DNA from: Halomonas sp. PR-M31
Lineage (GTDB): Bacteria > Pseudomonadota > Gammaproteobacteria > Pseudomonadales > Halomonadaceae
Assembly (NCBI RefSeq): GCF_001039575.1
Contig: NZ_JIBT01000031.1
Span: forward strand, 1-43,228
Reading direction: 5' to 3'
Length of the DNA stretch: 43,228 nucleotides
Shown here: one piece after another, positions 10,672-19,143 of the stretch
How the letters are laid out: every line of letters begins with the position of its first letter
Numbering within the stretch: the stretch's first letter is position 1
Program-made: the position numbers and the translations under genes
The notes under the pieces: model-generated
Told to the model about the DNA's origin: nothing
The model's database searches: none
The model's input: only the letters and a program-made list of their open reading frames with translations

Positions 10672-11288
10672 ATGGAAGCCCTAGGTGCTCGAATAAAACA
10701 ACTACGCCAACAGGCCAAGCTCAGCAAGGCGGGTTTGGCACGCAAGGTGGGCGTATCGGACGTGTCGATCTCCTATTGGGAGTCCGGTACCATTCGTCAG
10801 ATCGGTCATGAGCGCCTTTTGGCGCTGGCTGAGGCACTAGGATGCAGCCTTGATGACTTACTCAAGACGCCCATCCCTCAACCTAAATCTCAGCGCGTAC
10901 TCTATATTCAGGTTCATCAATCGCCCCCTGGTTTCAACAGGCTGCCCCAGTCACGATTCTGGGCGACATCCCCGTGCCCAATTTGAGCGGAGACTGCCAT
11001 CTGGTTACCCCTGCATCTGGGGAGAAATTCGATTTCATCGAAACCGGGGATCTGGCCGCAGTATTACCGACCAATACGTTTCTACAAGATGGGCTATATA
11101 TCCTCGAGCGCTTTGGACAATTGATCGTGCGCTATCTTTCTCGTACGGATAACGGCGACATCGATATCAGCGACGAATCCAAGCATATGGAGCAAGCTCC
11201 GGCGAGCGATTTACCCTATAAATTGCTTGGTCAGGTACGTGCTCTATGGCAGCTCACCGATATAGACAAGGAATCGTTTTACGATTAG
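10672..11288 (+). CDS. XRE-family regulator with degenerate LexA-like C-terminal domain, one-base frameshift
   Basis: Residues 1-65 form a Cro/C1-type helix-turn-helix (ARIKQLRQQAKLSKAGLARK, then VSDVSISYWESG). The frame breaks shortly after KTPIPQPKS at about 10885-10895. With one added base it continues through SGSSIAPWFQQAAPVTILGD into a segment shaped like the C-terminal domain of S24/LexA-like repressors (GDLAAVLPTNTFLQDGLYIL, then IVRYLSR), about 205 residues in all. The usual catalytic Ser-Met pair (DSM) is not visible, so self-cleavage is not expected. The ATG at 10672 is chosen over an upstream TTG because it begins the HTH. A dyad GTAGAT-A-ATCTAC at 10521-10533 upstream may be its own operator (inference). 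Confidence 0.75.
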
Positions 11289-11330
11289 GAAAACACCCTT
11301 GGAATGCATTGATAAAGCCACACAAAAGTA

Positions 11331-11356
11331 GGCCCGGCCATTACTGGCCGGGCCTT
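11331..11356 (+). terminator. Strong hairpin after the XRE regulator
   Basis: A 10-bp perfect stem, GGCCCGGCCA / TGGCCGGGCC, with a TTAC loop lies 42 bases after the regulator stop. The T tract is only two bases, so it may be a weak terminator or need Rho. Confidence 0.6.
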
Positions 11357-11752
11357 GCAGAGCAACGCACTCCGCTAACGAAGAGTCCTCGGGTTTCCCT
11401 GGCGTCAAGGGCGTACTGCCTGAATCGCCTCCTTCCCCACTATGATCGTCCTGATCACGCACTTCCTGTGCTTGCAGCCTTTCATTGGCTACTGCTCTTC
11501 GCTTGAATACTCCAATCGCCTTGATGATTTGCGAATCCGTGCAACGCCACTATCCAACGATAGTGCATACCCTTCCTGGTATATCTTGATGCGATTTGAA
11601 GTGAAGTCAGCATCTTGCTGTCTTCTAATGCCATGCATCCTGCTGGCAAATCGAACCACTCCTTGCTCGATGAAAGGCATTATGAGGTACTTGAACCGAA
11701 TTTGACTTAACCTGGATTAATCAAAGGCGAGTGATGGTGTAAGTAAATAACG

Positions 11753-11786
11753 GCATATTTTGTAAGACATTTCTTACAAAATATGC
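11753..11786. repeat. 15-bp perfect inverted repeat upstream of dusA
   Basis: The arms GCATATTTTGTAAGA and TCTTACAAAATATGC are exact reverse complements separated by CATT. The element is 34 bases long and lies about 240 bases upstream of dusA. It could be a large operator or a cruciform/terminator-like structure. No T run follows beyond the arm itself. Confidence 0.7.
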
Positions 11787-12027
11787 ACACAGACTAATAC
11801 CATTTCCGTGTTTGGCTAACCCTATTTAAACCGACGAATTTGACAACTTATCTGCATACTCTACGACCTCGCACAGATCATGTTTCCGTGACTATGGCAG
11901 GAATGCCAGACAGGAAGCGAAAATTAGCCCAACAATGCTTCATTTTTCATGGCCCTTTTATATGGGTATGGCATGCGGATACAGCACATGTGTGAGAAAA
12001 TGTTAACTTTTCAACGCCATTTTTCCT

Positions 12028-13056
12028 ATGCACCTTGAAACGAATCGCCTCCCATTAGACAGAACCTTCTCCGTGGCGCCGATGATGGATTGGACGACCC
12101 GCGACTACCGGGCTTTCGCTCGTACGTTGACGCGTCATGCGCTGCTCTATACGGAGATGGTCACCACTGGTGCCATTTTGCACGGGCATCCACGCGAGCG
12201 CTTTCTCGGGCACGACGATGTGGAGCACCCCTTGGCATTACAGCTGGGGGGTAGCGATGCCAGTGAACTGGCAGAGTGTGCCGCCATTGCACAAGCCTGG
12301 GGTTATGATGAGGTCAATCTCAATGTAGGCTGCCCTAGTGATCGGGTGCAGAACAACCTGATCGGCGCTTGTCTCATGGCGTATCCGGATAAAGTAGCCG
12401 CCGCCGTCAAGGCAATGACTGCGGCGGTGAGCATTCCCGTGACGGTGAAATGTCGTATTGGTATCGACGCCCAGGATGAAGATGAAGATCTCGAGCGTTT
12501 TATCGGTACAGTCGCCGGCGCTGGTTGCAACACTTTCATCGTTCATGCCCGCAAGGCCTGGCTGGAAGGGTTGTCACCCAAGGAAAACCGCGACATACCG
12601 CCGCTGAACTATGCCCGGGTCCACCGTCTCAAGACAGCCCACCCTGACCTGCATATCGGCATCAATGGCGGCCTGAAAACCCTGACCGACTGCCAAGCCC
12701 AGCTCGAGCATGTGGATAGCATCATGGTGGGTCGTGAAGCCTATCAGAACCCCTGGCTGCTTGCGGCGGTGGATGAGACTTTCTATGGAGAGCCCGGGCC
12801 GGCGCACAGCCGACATCAGGCCGCGATGGCGTTGCGCCCCTATATTGCAAAGCGCTTGAGCGAAGGTGCCAAACTCAACCATGTGACCCGTCATCTGCTG
12901 GGGCTGTTCCAGGGCTGCCCCGGAGGCCGGCGATTCCGCCGCCATCTGTCCGAAAACGCGCATCGTGAAGGAGCCGGCCTGCAGGTCTTCGACGATGCGC
13001 TGGGCCTGGTTGACATGGGTGTCGGAAAGACCGAAAACAGCCCCGTCATGGTGTAA
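12028..13056 (+). CDS. dusA: tRNA-dihydrouridine(20/20a) synthase
   Basis: This flavoenzyme reduces U20/U20a in the tRNA D-loop to dihydrouridine using NADPH. It has 342 residues. SVAPMMDWTTRDYR is the FMN-binding start, LLYTEMVTTGAI and NLNVGCPSDRVQN are DusA-type signatures, and Cys102 in the latter is the expected catalytic acid. ITVK-like and HARKAWLEGLSPKENR segments follow, with INGGL and VGREAYQNPW as phosphate-binding loops. These distinguish DusA from DusB and DusC. It converges with the aspartoacylase-like gene. Confidence 0.95.
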   Translation: MHLETNRLPLDRTFSVAPMMDWTTRDYRAFARTLTRHALLYTEMVTTGAILHGHPRERFLGHDDVEHPLALQLGGSDASELAECAAIAQAWGYDEVNLNVGCPSDRVQNNLIGACLMAYPDKVAAAVKAMTAAVSIPVTVKCRIGIDAQDEDEDLERFIGTVAGAGCNTFIVHARKAWLEGLSPKENRDIPPLNYARVHRLKTAHPDLHIGINGGLKTLTDCQAQLEHVDSIMVGREAYQNPWLLAAVDETFYGEPGPAHSRHQAAMALRPYIAKRLSEGAKLNHVTRHLLGLFQGCPGGRRFRRHLSENAHREGAGLQVFDDALGLVDMGVGKTENSPVMV

Positions 13057-13091
13057 TGTCGATACGCCAGTCAACATCTTGGAAAACAGTA

Positions 13092-14120
13092 CTATATCGT
13101 CTCGAGAGCAGGCTCAAAATCTTGCTGGAAAGACTCCACGGCGTTTTCCGCTTCTTCGATGGCATCGAAGCGGGCCACGTGAAACAGCGCCTCCCCTTCG
13201 TTGACCAAGGGTAGATTGCTCATGCCGATAACAATCCCATCCGCATTGGCAATGACCTCCCCTTCGGCGTTGCCAAACGGGTCCGCGACCAGCCCCAACA
13301 GCTGCCCCTTGGCTACTCGAGCACCAAGTCTCACCCGAGGGCGCAGGATGCCATCCCCGGTTGCTCTCGCCCAGCTCGAACCGTTGGCGATCTCCGTAGG
13401 CCTTGATATTGCACGCTGGCGACTGGTTGCCAACATGCCCAACGTGCGCATCACCCGCAGAATGCCGCGAACACCGGGTGCAATCGACCATTCATCGAAA
13501 CGCAGCGCCTCCCCTGCTTCGTAGGTCAAAACCGGCACGCCACGACTCTGGGCATAGGCACGCAGACTGCCTTCACGGAGCTCCGCATTGAGAATCACCG
13601 GTGCCCCGAAGGCATCCGCCATGCGTGCGGTCTCGCTGCTGGAGCCCAGCTGGGCGCGAATCTGAGGCAGGTTGGTGCGATGAATGGCACCGGTGTGTAG
13701 GTCAATGATGTGGGTGGCTAGATCGACGATCTGCTCACGAAAGAGTGCCGCCACCCGAGAACCCAGCGAGCCTGCTTCAGCCCCGGGGAAGCAGCGATTG
13801 AGATCGCGCCGATCCGGTAGATACCGAGTGTGCTGAACGAATCCAAAGACATTGACGACGGGTACCGCAATCAGCGTGCCACGCAAACGGCGCAGCGCAG
13901 ATGAGCGCAACAGACGCCGCACGATCTCGACGCCGTTGATTTCGTCTCCATGAATGGCACTGCACACAAGCAACACCGGGCCGGGCTGGCGCCCATGCAC
14001 GACCTCCACGGGTATATGCAGAGGTGCATGGGTATAGAGCTTGGCAATGGGGACATCGATTTGAGTACGAGTACCAGGAGCAACATGCACACCGGCGAGT
14101 TCGAAAGAGCTTCGGGCCAT
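13092..14120 (-). CDS. Succinylglutamate desuccinylase/aspartoacylase family protein
   Basis: A zinc carboxypeptidase-fold amidohydrolase of 342 residues. IHGDEINGVE supplies the zinc ligands His57 and Glu60, IIDLHTG the third His ligand, and TYEAGE the likely catalytic Glu. A C-terminal all-beta part (about residues 250-330, with PRVRLGARVAKGQLLGLVAD) resembles a lipoyl-like hammerhead seen in this family. The true substrate is unknown; relatives remove acyl groups from N-acyl amino acids or act with RimK-type ligases, none of which is adjacent here. The ATG at 14120 has AAGGGA at a better distance than the ATG at 14123. Confidence 0.85.
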   Translation of the reverse strand: MARSSFELAGVHVAPGTRTQIDVPIAKLYTHAPLHIPVEVVHGRQPGPVLLVCSAIHGDEINGVEIVRRLLRSSALRRLRGTLIAVPVVNVFGFVQHTRYLPDRRDLNRCFPGAEAGSLGSRVAALFREQIVDLATHIIDLHTGAIHRTNLPQIRAQLGSSSETARMADAFGAPVILNAELREGSLRAYAQSRGVPVLTYEAGEALRFDEWSIAPGVRGILRVMRTLGMLATSRQRAISRPTEIANGSSWARATGDGILRPRVRLGARVAKGQLLGLVADPFGNAEGEVIANADGIVIGMSNLPLVNEGEALFHVARFDAIEEAENAVESFQQDFEPALETI

Positions 14121-14226
14121 CATGGCTTCCCTTGAGAAAACAGCGTTTTCTTTATACGCCGTGATGGACGCGATGACGACCCTTTATCTTACTTTCATGC
14201 CAAATTCGAATGAAGCCATTGAATGG

Positions 14227-14829
14227 TCACTGTCGAATACCCTCGAACTCGAAAATCAACTCCACCTCGTCACCGACCATGCCGTTGTCGACGCCGTAGG
14301 TCATGCCCCATTCGCTGCGGTTCAAGGTCGTACGAGCCGACAACCCAAAGGTGTACTGCTTGTGGCCGAAAGGATATTTTTCCGCCTTGTTGAGCGTGAC
14401 ATCAAGGGTCACCGGATGCGTCTCTCCCAGCATGGTGAGATCCCCGGTCAGCGTTCCTTGCGTATCGCTGTCGGCGTTGAAATCCGTGGCTTCGAAAACG
14501 ATGGCTGGATACTCTTCTGCATCCAGGAAATCGTCACTCAATACATGCCCATCGCGCTTTTCATGGTTGGTGAAAAGACTGGCAGCAGGTATTTCCACTC
14601 GAGCCGAGGAAAGCGTCTGGGCCTGCTCGTCGTAAACGAACTCCCCCTCTCCTTCCAAAAACATGCCCAGCTGCTTTTGATAGCCAATATGATCTATCAA
14701 AAAGCCAATGGAAAAATGCTCCGGATCAATGCGATAGGTTTGCGGCTCTGCCTGGGCCGTTGACGCTCCCAACAGAAGCCCGCCTGTCACTGCCACTATG
14801 GATACAGAACTGCGTAGTGCGGTCAACAT
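14227..14829 (-). CDS. YceI family periplasmic lipocalin-like protein
   Basis: A 200-residue secreted protein. Residues 1-28 are a signal peptide ending in ASTAQA. The mature part begins with TYRIDPEHFSIGFLIDHIGY and ends in a beta-barrel typical of YceI, a family that binds isoprenoid or amphiphilic ligands in the periplasm. A CAGGAG ribosome site precedes ATG 14829. The open frame runs without a stop from the upstream phosphatidyltransferase gene into this one. I treat them as two genes because a signal peptide and ribosome site fall at the joint. Confidence 0.87.
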   Translation of the reverse strand: MLTALRSSVSIVAVTGGLLLGASTAQAEPQTYRIDPEHFSIGFLIDHIGYQKQLGMFLEGEGEFVYDEQAQTLSSARVEIPAASLFTNHEKRDGHVLSDDFLDAEEYPAIVFEATDFNADSDTQGTLTGDLTMLGETHPVTLDVTLNKAEKYPFGHKQYTFGLSARTTLNRSEWGMTYGVDNGMVGDEVELIFEFEGIRQ

Positions 14830-14851
14830 GTCGAAATCTCCTGATGAGTCG

Positions 14852-15618
14852 TTAGAAATCGTTTGATAGCAATCCTTTCTTCTTGGCCGATAGCAACGTA
14901 TGTCCACCAAGAACGACAAGGACAGCAACAACAGCGATAACGCGGCCATACCCGACGCCATGGCATTCGAGATCAATGGGAGTAATCCACATAATAGCGT
15001 CAGCGCCTGCCACACGCAGATGATTTTGCGGCGGCGACTTTCGGGTAGTGTCCGGTTGAGCCAGGGCCAGATTTGCCCGGCCAGAATGAAGCCGTATCGC
15101 ATCAAACCGATCAGCAACACCCAGGCGCCCACCTTATCGAGCACGACAAGTGCCAGACACAGCACCAGAATGAAAAAGGCGTCCAGTTCCATGTCAAAAC
15201 GAGCCCCGAAGGCCGTCGCAGAGCGTGTCAGCCGCGCAATCCAGCCATCTAACCCATCGAGAATCAAGGCGCCCAACGCCAGAACCGCCATGACGACAGC
15301 GTGCTCTGCCATGAAATCCGGAAACAGGATTGCGCCGGCCAGAATCGCAACGAGCATGCCGCGCAGCAGCGTGACACGATTGGCCCAGCCCAACCAGCGC
15401 CGCGTGGCGGGCCAGGACTTGAGCACCATCACGATCATGACCAGATAAACTGCACCCGCGCTCAAGCGAAGCCCCACCGGCGCGGCCAACCACAGCAACA
15501 GCCCTTCCAGCAATCCCACGAATAAAATCAAGGCGATGATGCACTCGACCAGAGTCAATGCACTCAACCGACTATCCTGTGGGGCATTCGCTACCGACTG
15601 TCGATTACCATGCTGCAT
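14852..15618 (-). CDS. CDP-alcohol phosphatidyltransferase family protein, 3' end uncertain
   Basis: An integral membrane enzyme that transfers a phosphatidyl or similar group from a CDP-linked donor to an alcohol. About residues 125-150 carry the complete family motif D-x2-DG-x2-AR-x8-G-x3-D-x3-D (DGLDGWIAR, then GARFDMELD). Six or so membrane helices flank it. An AGGTG ribosome site precedes ATG 15618. As given, the frame has no stop and reads into YceI. One missing base after about 14880 would place a TAA at 14852-14854, which is the end used here. The acceptor alcohol is unknown. It diverges from the dehydrogenase-PTPS operon and may belong to that system. Confidence 0.75.
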
Positions 15619-15669
15619 GCGACACCTATGAGTGATCGTGCTGAATGGCGACTTCACTACATACAACTT

Positions 15670-15688
15670 TTGTACAATAATTGAACAA
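15670..15688. promoter_or_regulatory. Dyad operator candidate 1
   Basis: TTGTACAAT-A-ATTGAACAA is a 19-base dyad with one mismatch between its 9-bp arms. It lies between the divergent phosphatidyltransferase and MDR dehydrogenase genes. It shares its TTGT...ACAA ends with the second dyad. Confidence 0.5.
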
Positions 15689-15713
15689 CATGCTCACAAG
15701 CGAGTCGATACTT

Positions 15714-15730
15714 GTAGAACATTGTTCTAC
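15714..15730. promoter_or_regulatory. Dyad operator candidate 2
   Basis: GTAGAACA-T-TGTTCTAC is a perfect 17-base dyad. Its centre is 43 bases (about four helical turns) from the centre of the first dyad, so two regulator dimers could bind the same DNA face. It lies within 40-55 bases of the dehydrogenase start codon, overlapping the likely promoter. The regulator is not encoded in an obvious way nearby. Confidence 0.55.
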
Positions 15731-15767
15731 TCTACTGCTTTATTAGCGTGTTAAGAAGGAAAACGCC

Positions 15768-16760
15768 ATGTCCTCCATCACTGCTCAATCCTTTTGGACG
15801 CTGGCCCCGGGGCATGGTGCCTTGCGCAATGAAACATTACCGCCTCCTGGCCCCGATGAGGTATTGATCCATACTCGCTACAGTGCAATCAGTCGCGGCA
15901 CTGAACGCCTCGTCTTCAATGGACAGGTGCCGGCGAGCGAACGTTCACGCATGCGTGCTCCTTTTCAACAGGGCGAATTCCCCGGGCCTGTCAAATACGG
16001 CTACGCAAGCGTCGGCATCGTTGAACAGGGCCCAGAACATTTGCTGAACCGCGCCGTCTTTTGTCTGTACCCCCATCAGGATCGCTATGTGGTGCCTCAG
16101 GACGCAGTGCTAGTACTTCCACCCGGCTTACCTTTCGAGCGCGCTGTGCTGGCCGCCAATATGGAAACTGCCATCAACGGCCTGTGGGATGCAGGCCCCC
16201 GGGTGGGGGACCGTATCAGCGTCATCGGCGCTGGGGTCGTCGGTGCGCTGATCGCCTATTTGTGCACGCGGATTGCCGGTACGCGAGTACAACTGATCGA
16301 TATTGTATCCCGGCGCCAGCCCCTTGCGGCCGCGCTGGAGGTTCCCTTTTGTCTTCCCCACCAGGCGGAAGGCGATAACGATCTGGTGATTCATGCCAGT
16401 GGTTCCTGCGAAGGGCTCCGCACCGGGCTTGAACTGGCCGGCAAGGAAGCCACCTTGATTGAAATGAGCTGGTTCGGCCAGAAGGAAGTGAGCCTGCCGT
16501 TGGGTGAAGCGTTTCACTCCCGCCGCCTGACGCTGCGTGCAAGCCAGGTGGGTACCGTGGCGCCGGCACGCAGCGCGCGCTGGAGTTATCAGCGCCGCCT
16601 GAGTCTTGCCCTCGATCTACTGCAGGACCCTTGCCTGGACGCACTCATCAGCGGTGAAAGCGATTTCAGGAACCTGCCGGAATCAATGCCGCGTCTGCTT
16701 GAAGATAACGACGTACTGTGTCATCGGGTGGCCTACCCGCAGATGGATCATTTTATATAA
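15768..16760 (+). CDS. Zinc-type alcohol dehydrogenase (MDR) family protein
   Basis: A medium-chain dehydrogenase/reductase of 330 residues and first gene of a tight five-gene operon. [12 protein letters not shown] near residue 40 is the SRGTE variant seen in BchC-like and polysaccharide-cluster members instead of the GHE zinc motif. The Rossmann motif is [12 protein letters not shown] (about residues 151-162). The substrate is unknown; in this context it could reduce or oxidise a pteridine side chain or a sugar (inference). The ATG has AAGGA upstream and the promoter region carries two dyads. The next gene starts 13 bases after its stop. Confidence 0.82.
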   Translation: MSSITAQSFWTLAPGHGALRNETLPPPGPDEVLIHTRYSAISRGTERLVFNGQVPASERSRMRAPFQQGEFPGPVKYGYASVGIVEQGPEHLLNRAVFCLYPHQDRYVVPQDAVLVLPPGLPFERAVLAANMETAINGLWDAGPRVGDRISVIGAGVVGALIAYLCTRIAGTRVQLIDIVSRRQPLAAALEVPFCLPHQAEGDNDLVIHASGSCEGLRTGLELAGKEATLIEMSWFGQKEVSLPLGEAFHSRRLTLRASQVGTVAPARSARWSYQRRLSLALDLLQDPCLDALISGESDFRNLPESMPRLLEDNDVLCHRVAYPQMDHFI

Positions 16761-16773
16761 GGAAATCAGCTTC

Positions 16774-17172
16774 ATGTTCAGCTTGACCGTTCGCGATCAT
16801 TTCATGATTGCTCATAGCTTCAGTGGCGACGTTTTCGGCCCTGCCCAGCGCCAGCACGGAGCTACCTATGTAGTGGACGTCACCTTCAAGCGCCCAAGCC
16901 TGGACGATGACGATCTGGTCATCGACATTGGTTTAGCCAGCAGCACCCTTCACGCCGTTCTCGATGAGTTCAACCTGCGCAACCTGGATGAGACCGAAGA
17001 GTTCAAGGGCCGCAATACCACCACGGAATTCATGGCCAAGGTCGTTTTCGATCGGCTTGCCCGAGCCATCGAGGAGGGTCGCCTAGGGCCTGCCGCCAGT
17101 GAGCTAAGCGAGATGAATGTAACCCTGCATGAGTCTCATATTGCCTGGGCGAGCTACGAGGGGGCGCTTTGA
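16774..17172 (+). CDS. 6-pyruvoyl-tetrahydropterin synthase / QueD family protein, variant active site
   Basis: A T-fold protein of 132 residues. Classical members convert dihydroneopterin triphosphate to 6-pyruvoyl- or 6-carboxy-tetrahydropterin using a zinc site of three His and a catalytic Cys. Here IAHSF gives His14 and RQHGAT gives His28, but the normal HGH is HGA (Ala30) and the usual Cys position is Ala24. Glu120 in LHESHIAW, which normally anchors the pterin ring, is kept. The protein may therefore bind a pterin yet catalyse another step. TAAGGA lies upstream of the ATG. Its TGA overlaps the TTG start of the glycosyltransferase. Confidence 0.82.
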   Translation: MFSLTVRDHFMIAHSFSGDVFGPAQRQHGATYVVDVTFKRPSLDDDDLVIDIGLASSTLHAVLDEFNLRNLDETEEFKGRNTTTEFMAKVVFDRLARAIEEGRLGPAASELSEMNVTLHESHIAWASYEGAL

Positions 17173-18232
17173 GTCATCACCTGACGTTTATTCTGGCCGG
17201 AGACCCCAACCAGCTGACCGGCGGTTATCTTTATGACGCCCGCATGGTCGAAGCGCTGCGTGAGCAAGGTTGGAGTGTGGAGGTCATCGGTCTCGCGGGG
17301 CGATTCCCGGAGCCCGATGCCACCGCCGCCCAATCCATGGAAGATGCGCTTGCCAGGCAGCCCGAGGGCGCCAAGATAGTCATCGACGGTCTGGCCCTGG
17401 GAGGGTTGCCTGAGGTAATCGCCAAGCACTCTAAGCGTCTTGAGCTGACGGCGCTGGTGCATCACCCACTGGCGGATGAAACCGATCTCGACCAGGCTCA
17501 GCGAACCCGATTCACCCTGAGCGAGACCCGGTCGCTGACCGCAGTTAATCGCATCATCGCCACCAGCGCATTCACCGCTCGTCGCCTGGCGGATTTCAAC
17601 GTCGAGGCAGCGCGCATCGCGGTCATCGAGCCCGGCGTCGAGCCGGCGCCGCTGGCGGAATACGAAAACGATAGCGCCGCGACAGGCCAGCACCTGCTGT
17701 GCGTGGCCACCCTCATTCCACGTAAAGGGCAGGACGTCCTGATCGATGCCCTAGCCCGACTCAACGAGTACGACTGGCGGTGCGATTTGATCGGCTCACC
17801 GGATCGCGATCCGCGTTTCGCCGAGAAGATCGCTCATCTTATTCGCGAGCATGGTCTTGAGGATCGCATTTGCTTGCACGGCGAACAGTCGGAAGAAGCG
17901 CTTGGGCAGGCCTATCACGAAGCGGATCTTTTTGTGTTGCCCTCTTTCTATGAGGGCTACGGCATGGTGATCAGCGAAGCGCTGGCCCGAGGCTTACCTG
18001 TCATCACCACGACCGGAGGCGCCTTGGCGCATACCCTGCCGGACGCCGCGGGACTGAGCGTGCCCCCCAGGGACAGCCAGGCGCTGACCCAGGCATTAAA
18101 GCGCTGGTTCGACGAGCCCGATCTACGCAAGTATCTGTACCTGGGCGCCGGCAAGCCCGGGAAAATCTTACCGACTGGCAAACCGCCGGCACCGCTTTCG
18201 CCAAGGCATTGTTAGGAGGCTCGAATTCATGA
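17169..18232 (+). CDS. GT4-type glycosyltransferase, one-base frameshift near the 3' end
   Basis: A GT-B fold glycosyltransferase that would transfer a sugar from a nucleotide donor. [17 protein letters not shown] is the start of the donor-binding half and EGYGMVISE (from residue 262) is the family 4 E-x7-E motif. It starts at TTG 17169, overlapping the previous stop, with a G-rich ribosome site. At 18155-18157 the frame slips. One added base gives an ending through [19 protein letters not shown] with a TGA at 18230-18232 that overlaps the next ATG in the ATGA manner seen elsewhere in this operon. As given, it ends at 18215 with an unrelated tail. Acceptor unknown; the neighbours make a pterin-like acceptor possible. 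Confidence 0.85.
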
Positions 18233-19143
18233 CGCAACCGGCCCCGGGCAGTATTTTCGATACCGGCTGGCTGAGTCTTCGCGAGAGCGCAGACGCCGCT
18301 GCCCGGGACGAAACGTTGACCCACCAGGCGATAGAGTATCTGCAGCAACGAAAGCAGCCTGGGCGCGCCCTGTCGCTTATCGATCTGGGCAGCGGCGGCG
18401 GCAGCAATCTGCGTTTTCTCGCACCGCGACTGCCCGGACCGCAGTCCTGGAGGCTAATCGATCATGATGCGGATCTGCTCAAAGAGGCCATCGCGTCAGC
18501 AACCCCTCTTTGCGACGGCAGCGGTGAGTCCATCGATGTCCAGGCGGATTGCAGGAGTCTTGCCGATATCGAAGCCGACTGGTTTTCCGGCTGCGATCTA
18601 ATCAGCGCCTCGGCGCTTTTCGATCTGGTGTCCCTTGACTGGTTGGAACGGCTAGCGGCAGCCTGTGCGGCGCAGCAAACCGCGGTGCTGTTCACCATGA
18701 GCGTGACCGGCGACTGGCGTTTTCTCGACGCCGACGGTCAAATTCAGGAAATACCCGAGGATCGCTGGGTGCGGGATCAGCTCATCGCCCATCAGCAGAG
18801 AGACAAGGGCCTGGGTATCGCCTTGGGCAGTCGCGCCCCTCAAGCCCTGGTGCAGGCGTTCGCTCGGCAGGGTTATCAGGTGAAAAGCGCTCCGAGCCCT
18901 TGGCGATTGTTTCCCGGTCAACCCGATACCCAGGCATTGGGTCACAGCTTGATCGAAGGCTGGGCCGGCGCCGTACACGAACAAACACCCAACAAGCGGC
19001 AACGACTGGAACGCTGGCTGGTCCATCGGCTTTCTCAATTGAATGCTGGTGCCTTGGGTCTTGAGGTGGGTCACAAGGACTTTTTTGCCTGCCCGCCGGC
19101 CCCGGGCTCAAAGGCCTCAGACTCAACGAGTGATGACCAATGA
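18229..19143 (+). CDS. Class I SAM-dependent methyltransferase
   Basis: A 304-residue Rossmann-fold methyltransferase. Motif I is LIDLGSGGGSNLRFL (about residues 46-60), followed by the acidic loop WRLIDHDADLL that would hold the SAM ribose. No target-specific domain is recognised. Both ends overlap neighbours by ATGA (18229 and 19140), so it is translated with the glycosyltransferase and the membrane protein. It may methylate the same small molecule (inference). Confidence 0.82.
   Translation: MTQPAPGSIFDTGWLSLRESADAAARDETLTHQAIEYLQQRKQPGRALSLIDLGSGGGSNLRFLAPRLPGPQSWRLIDHDADLLKEAIASATPLCDGSGESIDVQADCRSLADIEADWFSGCDLISASALFDLVSLDWLERLAAACAAQQTAVLFTMSVTGDWRFLDADGQIQEIPEDRWVRDQLIAHQQRDKGLGIALGSRAPQALVQAFARQGYQVKSAPSPWRLFPGQPDTQALGHSLIEGWAGAVHEQTPNKRQRLERWLVHRLSQLNAGALGLEVGHKDFFACPPAPGSKASDSTSDDQ

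Larger units (their letters stand above)
11289..12027. other. Long gene-poor stretch before dusA
   Basis: About 740 bases without a gene I can support. A 63-codon open frame on the minus strand (11489-11680) has no clear ribosome site and no family resemblance. The stretch contains the terminator at 11331 and a 15-bp perfect inverted repeat at 11753-11786. The last 250 bases are visibly AT-rich and should contain the dusA promoter. Confidence 0.45.
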
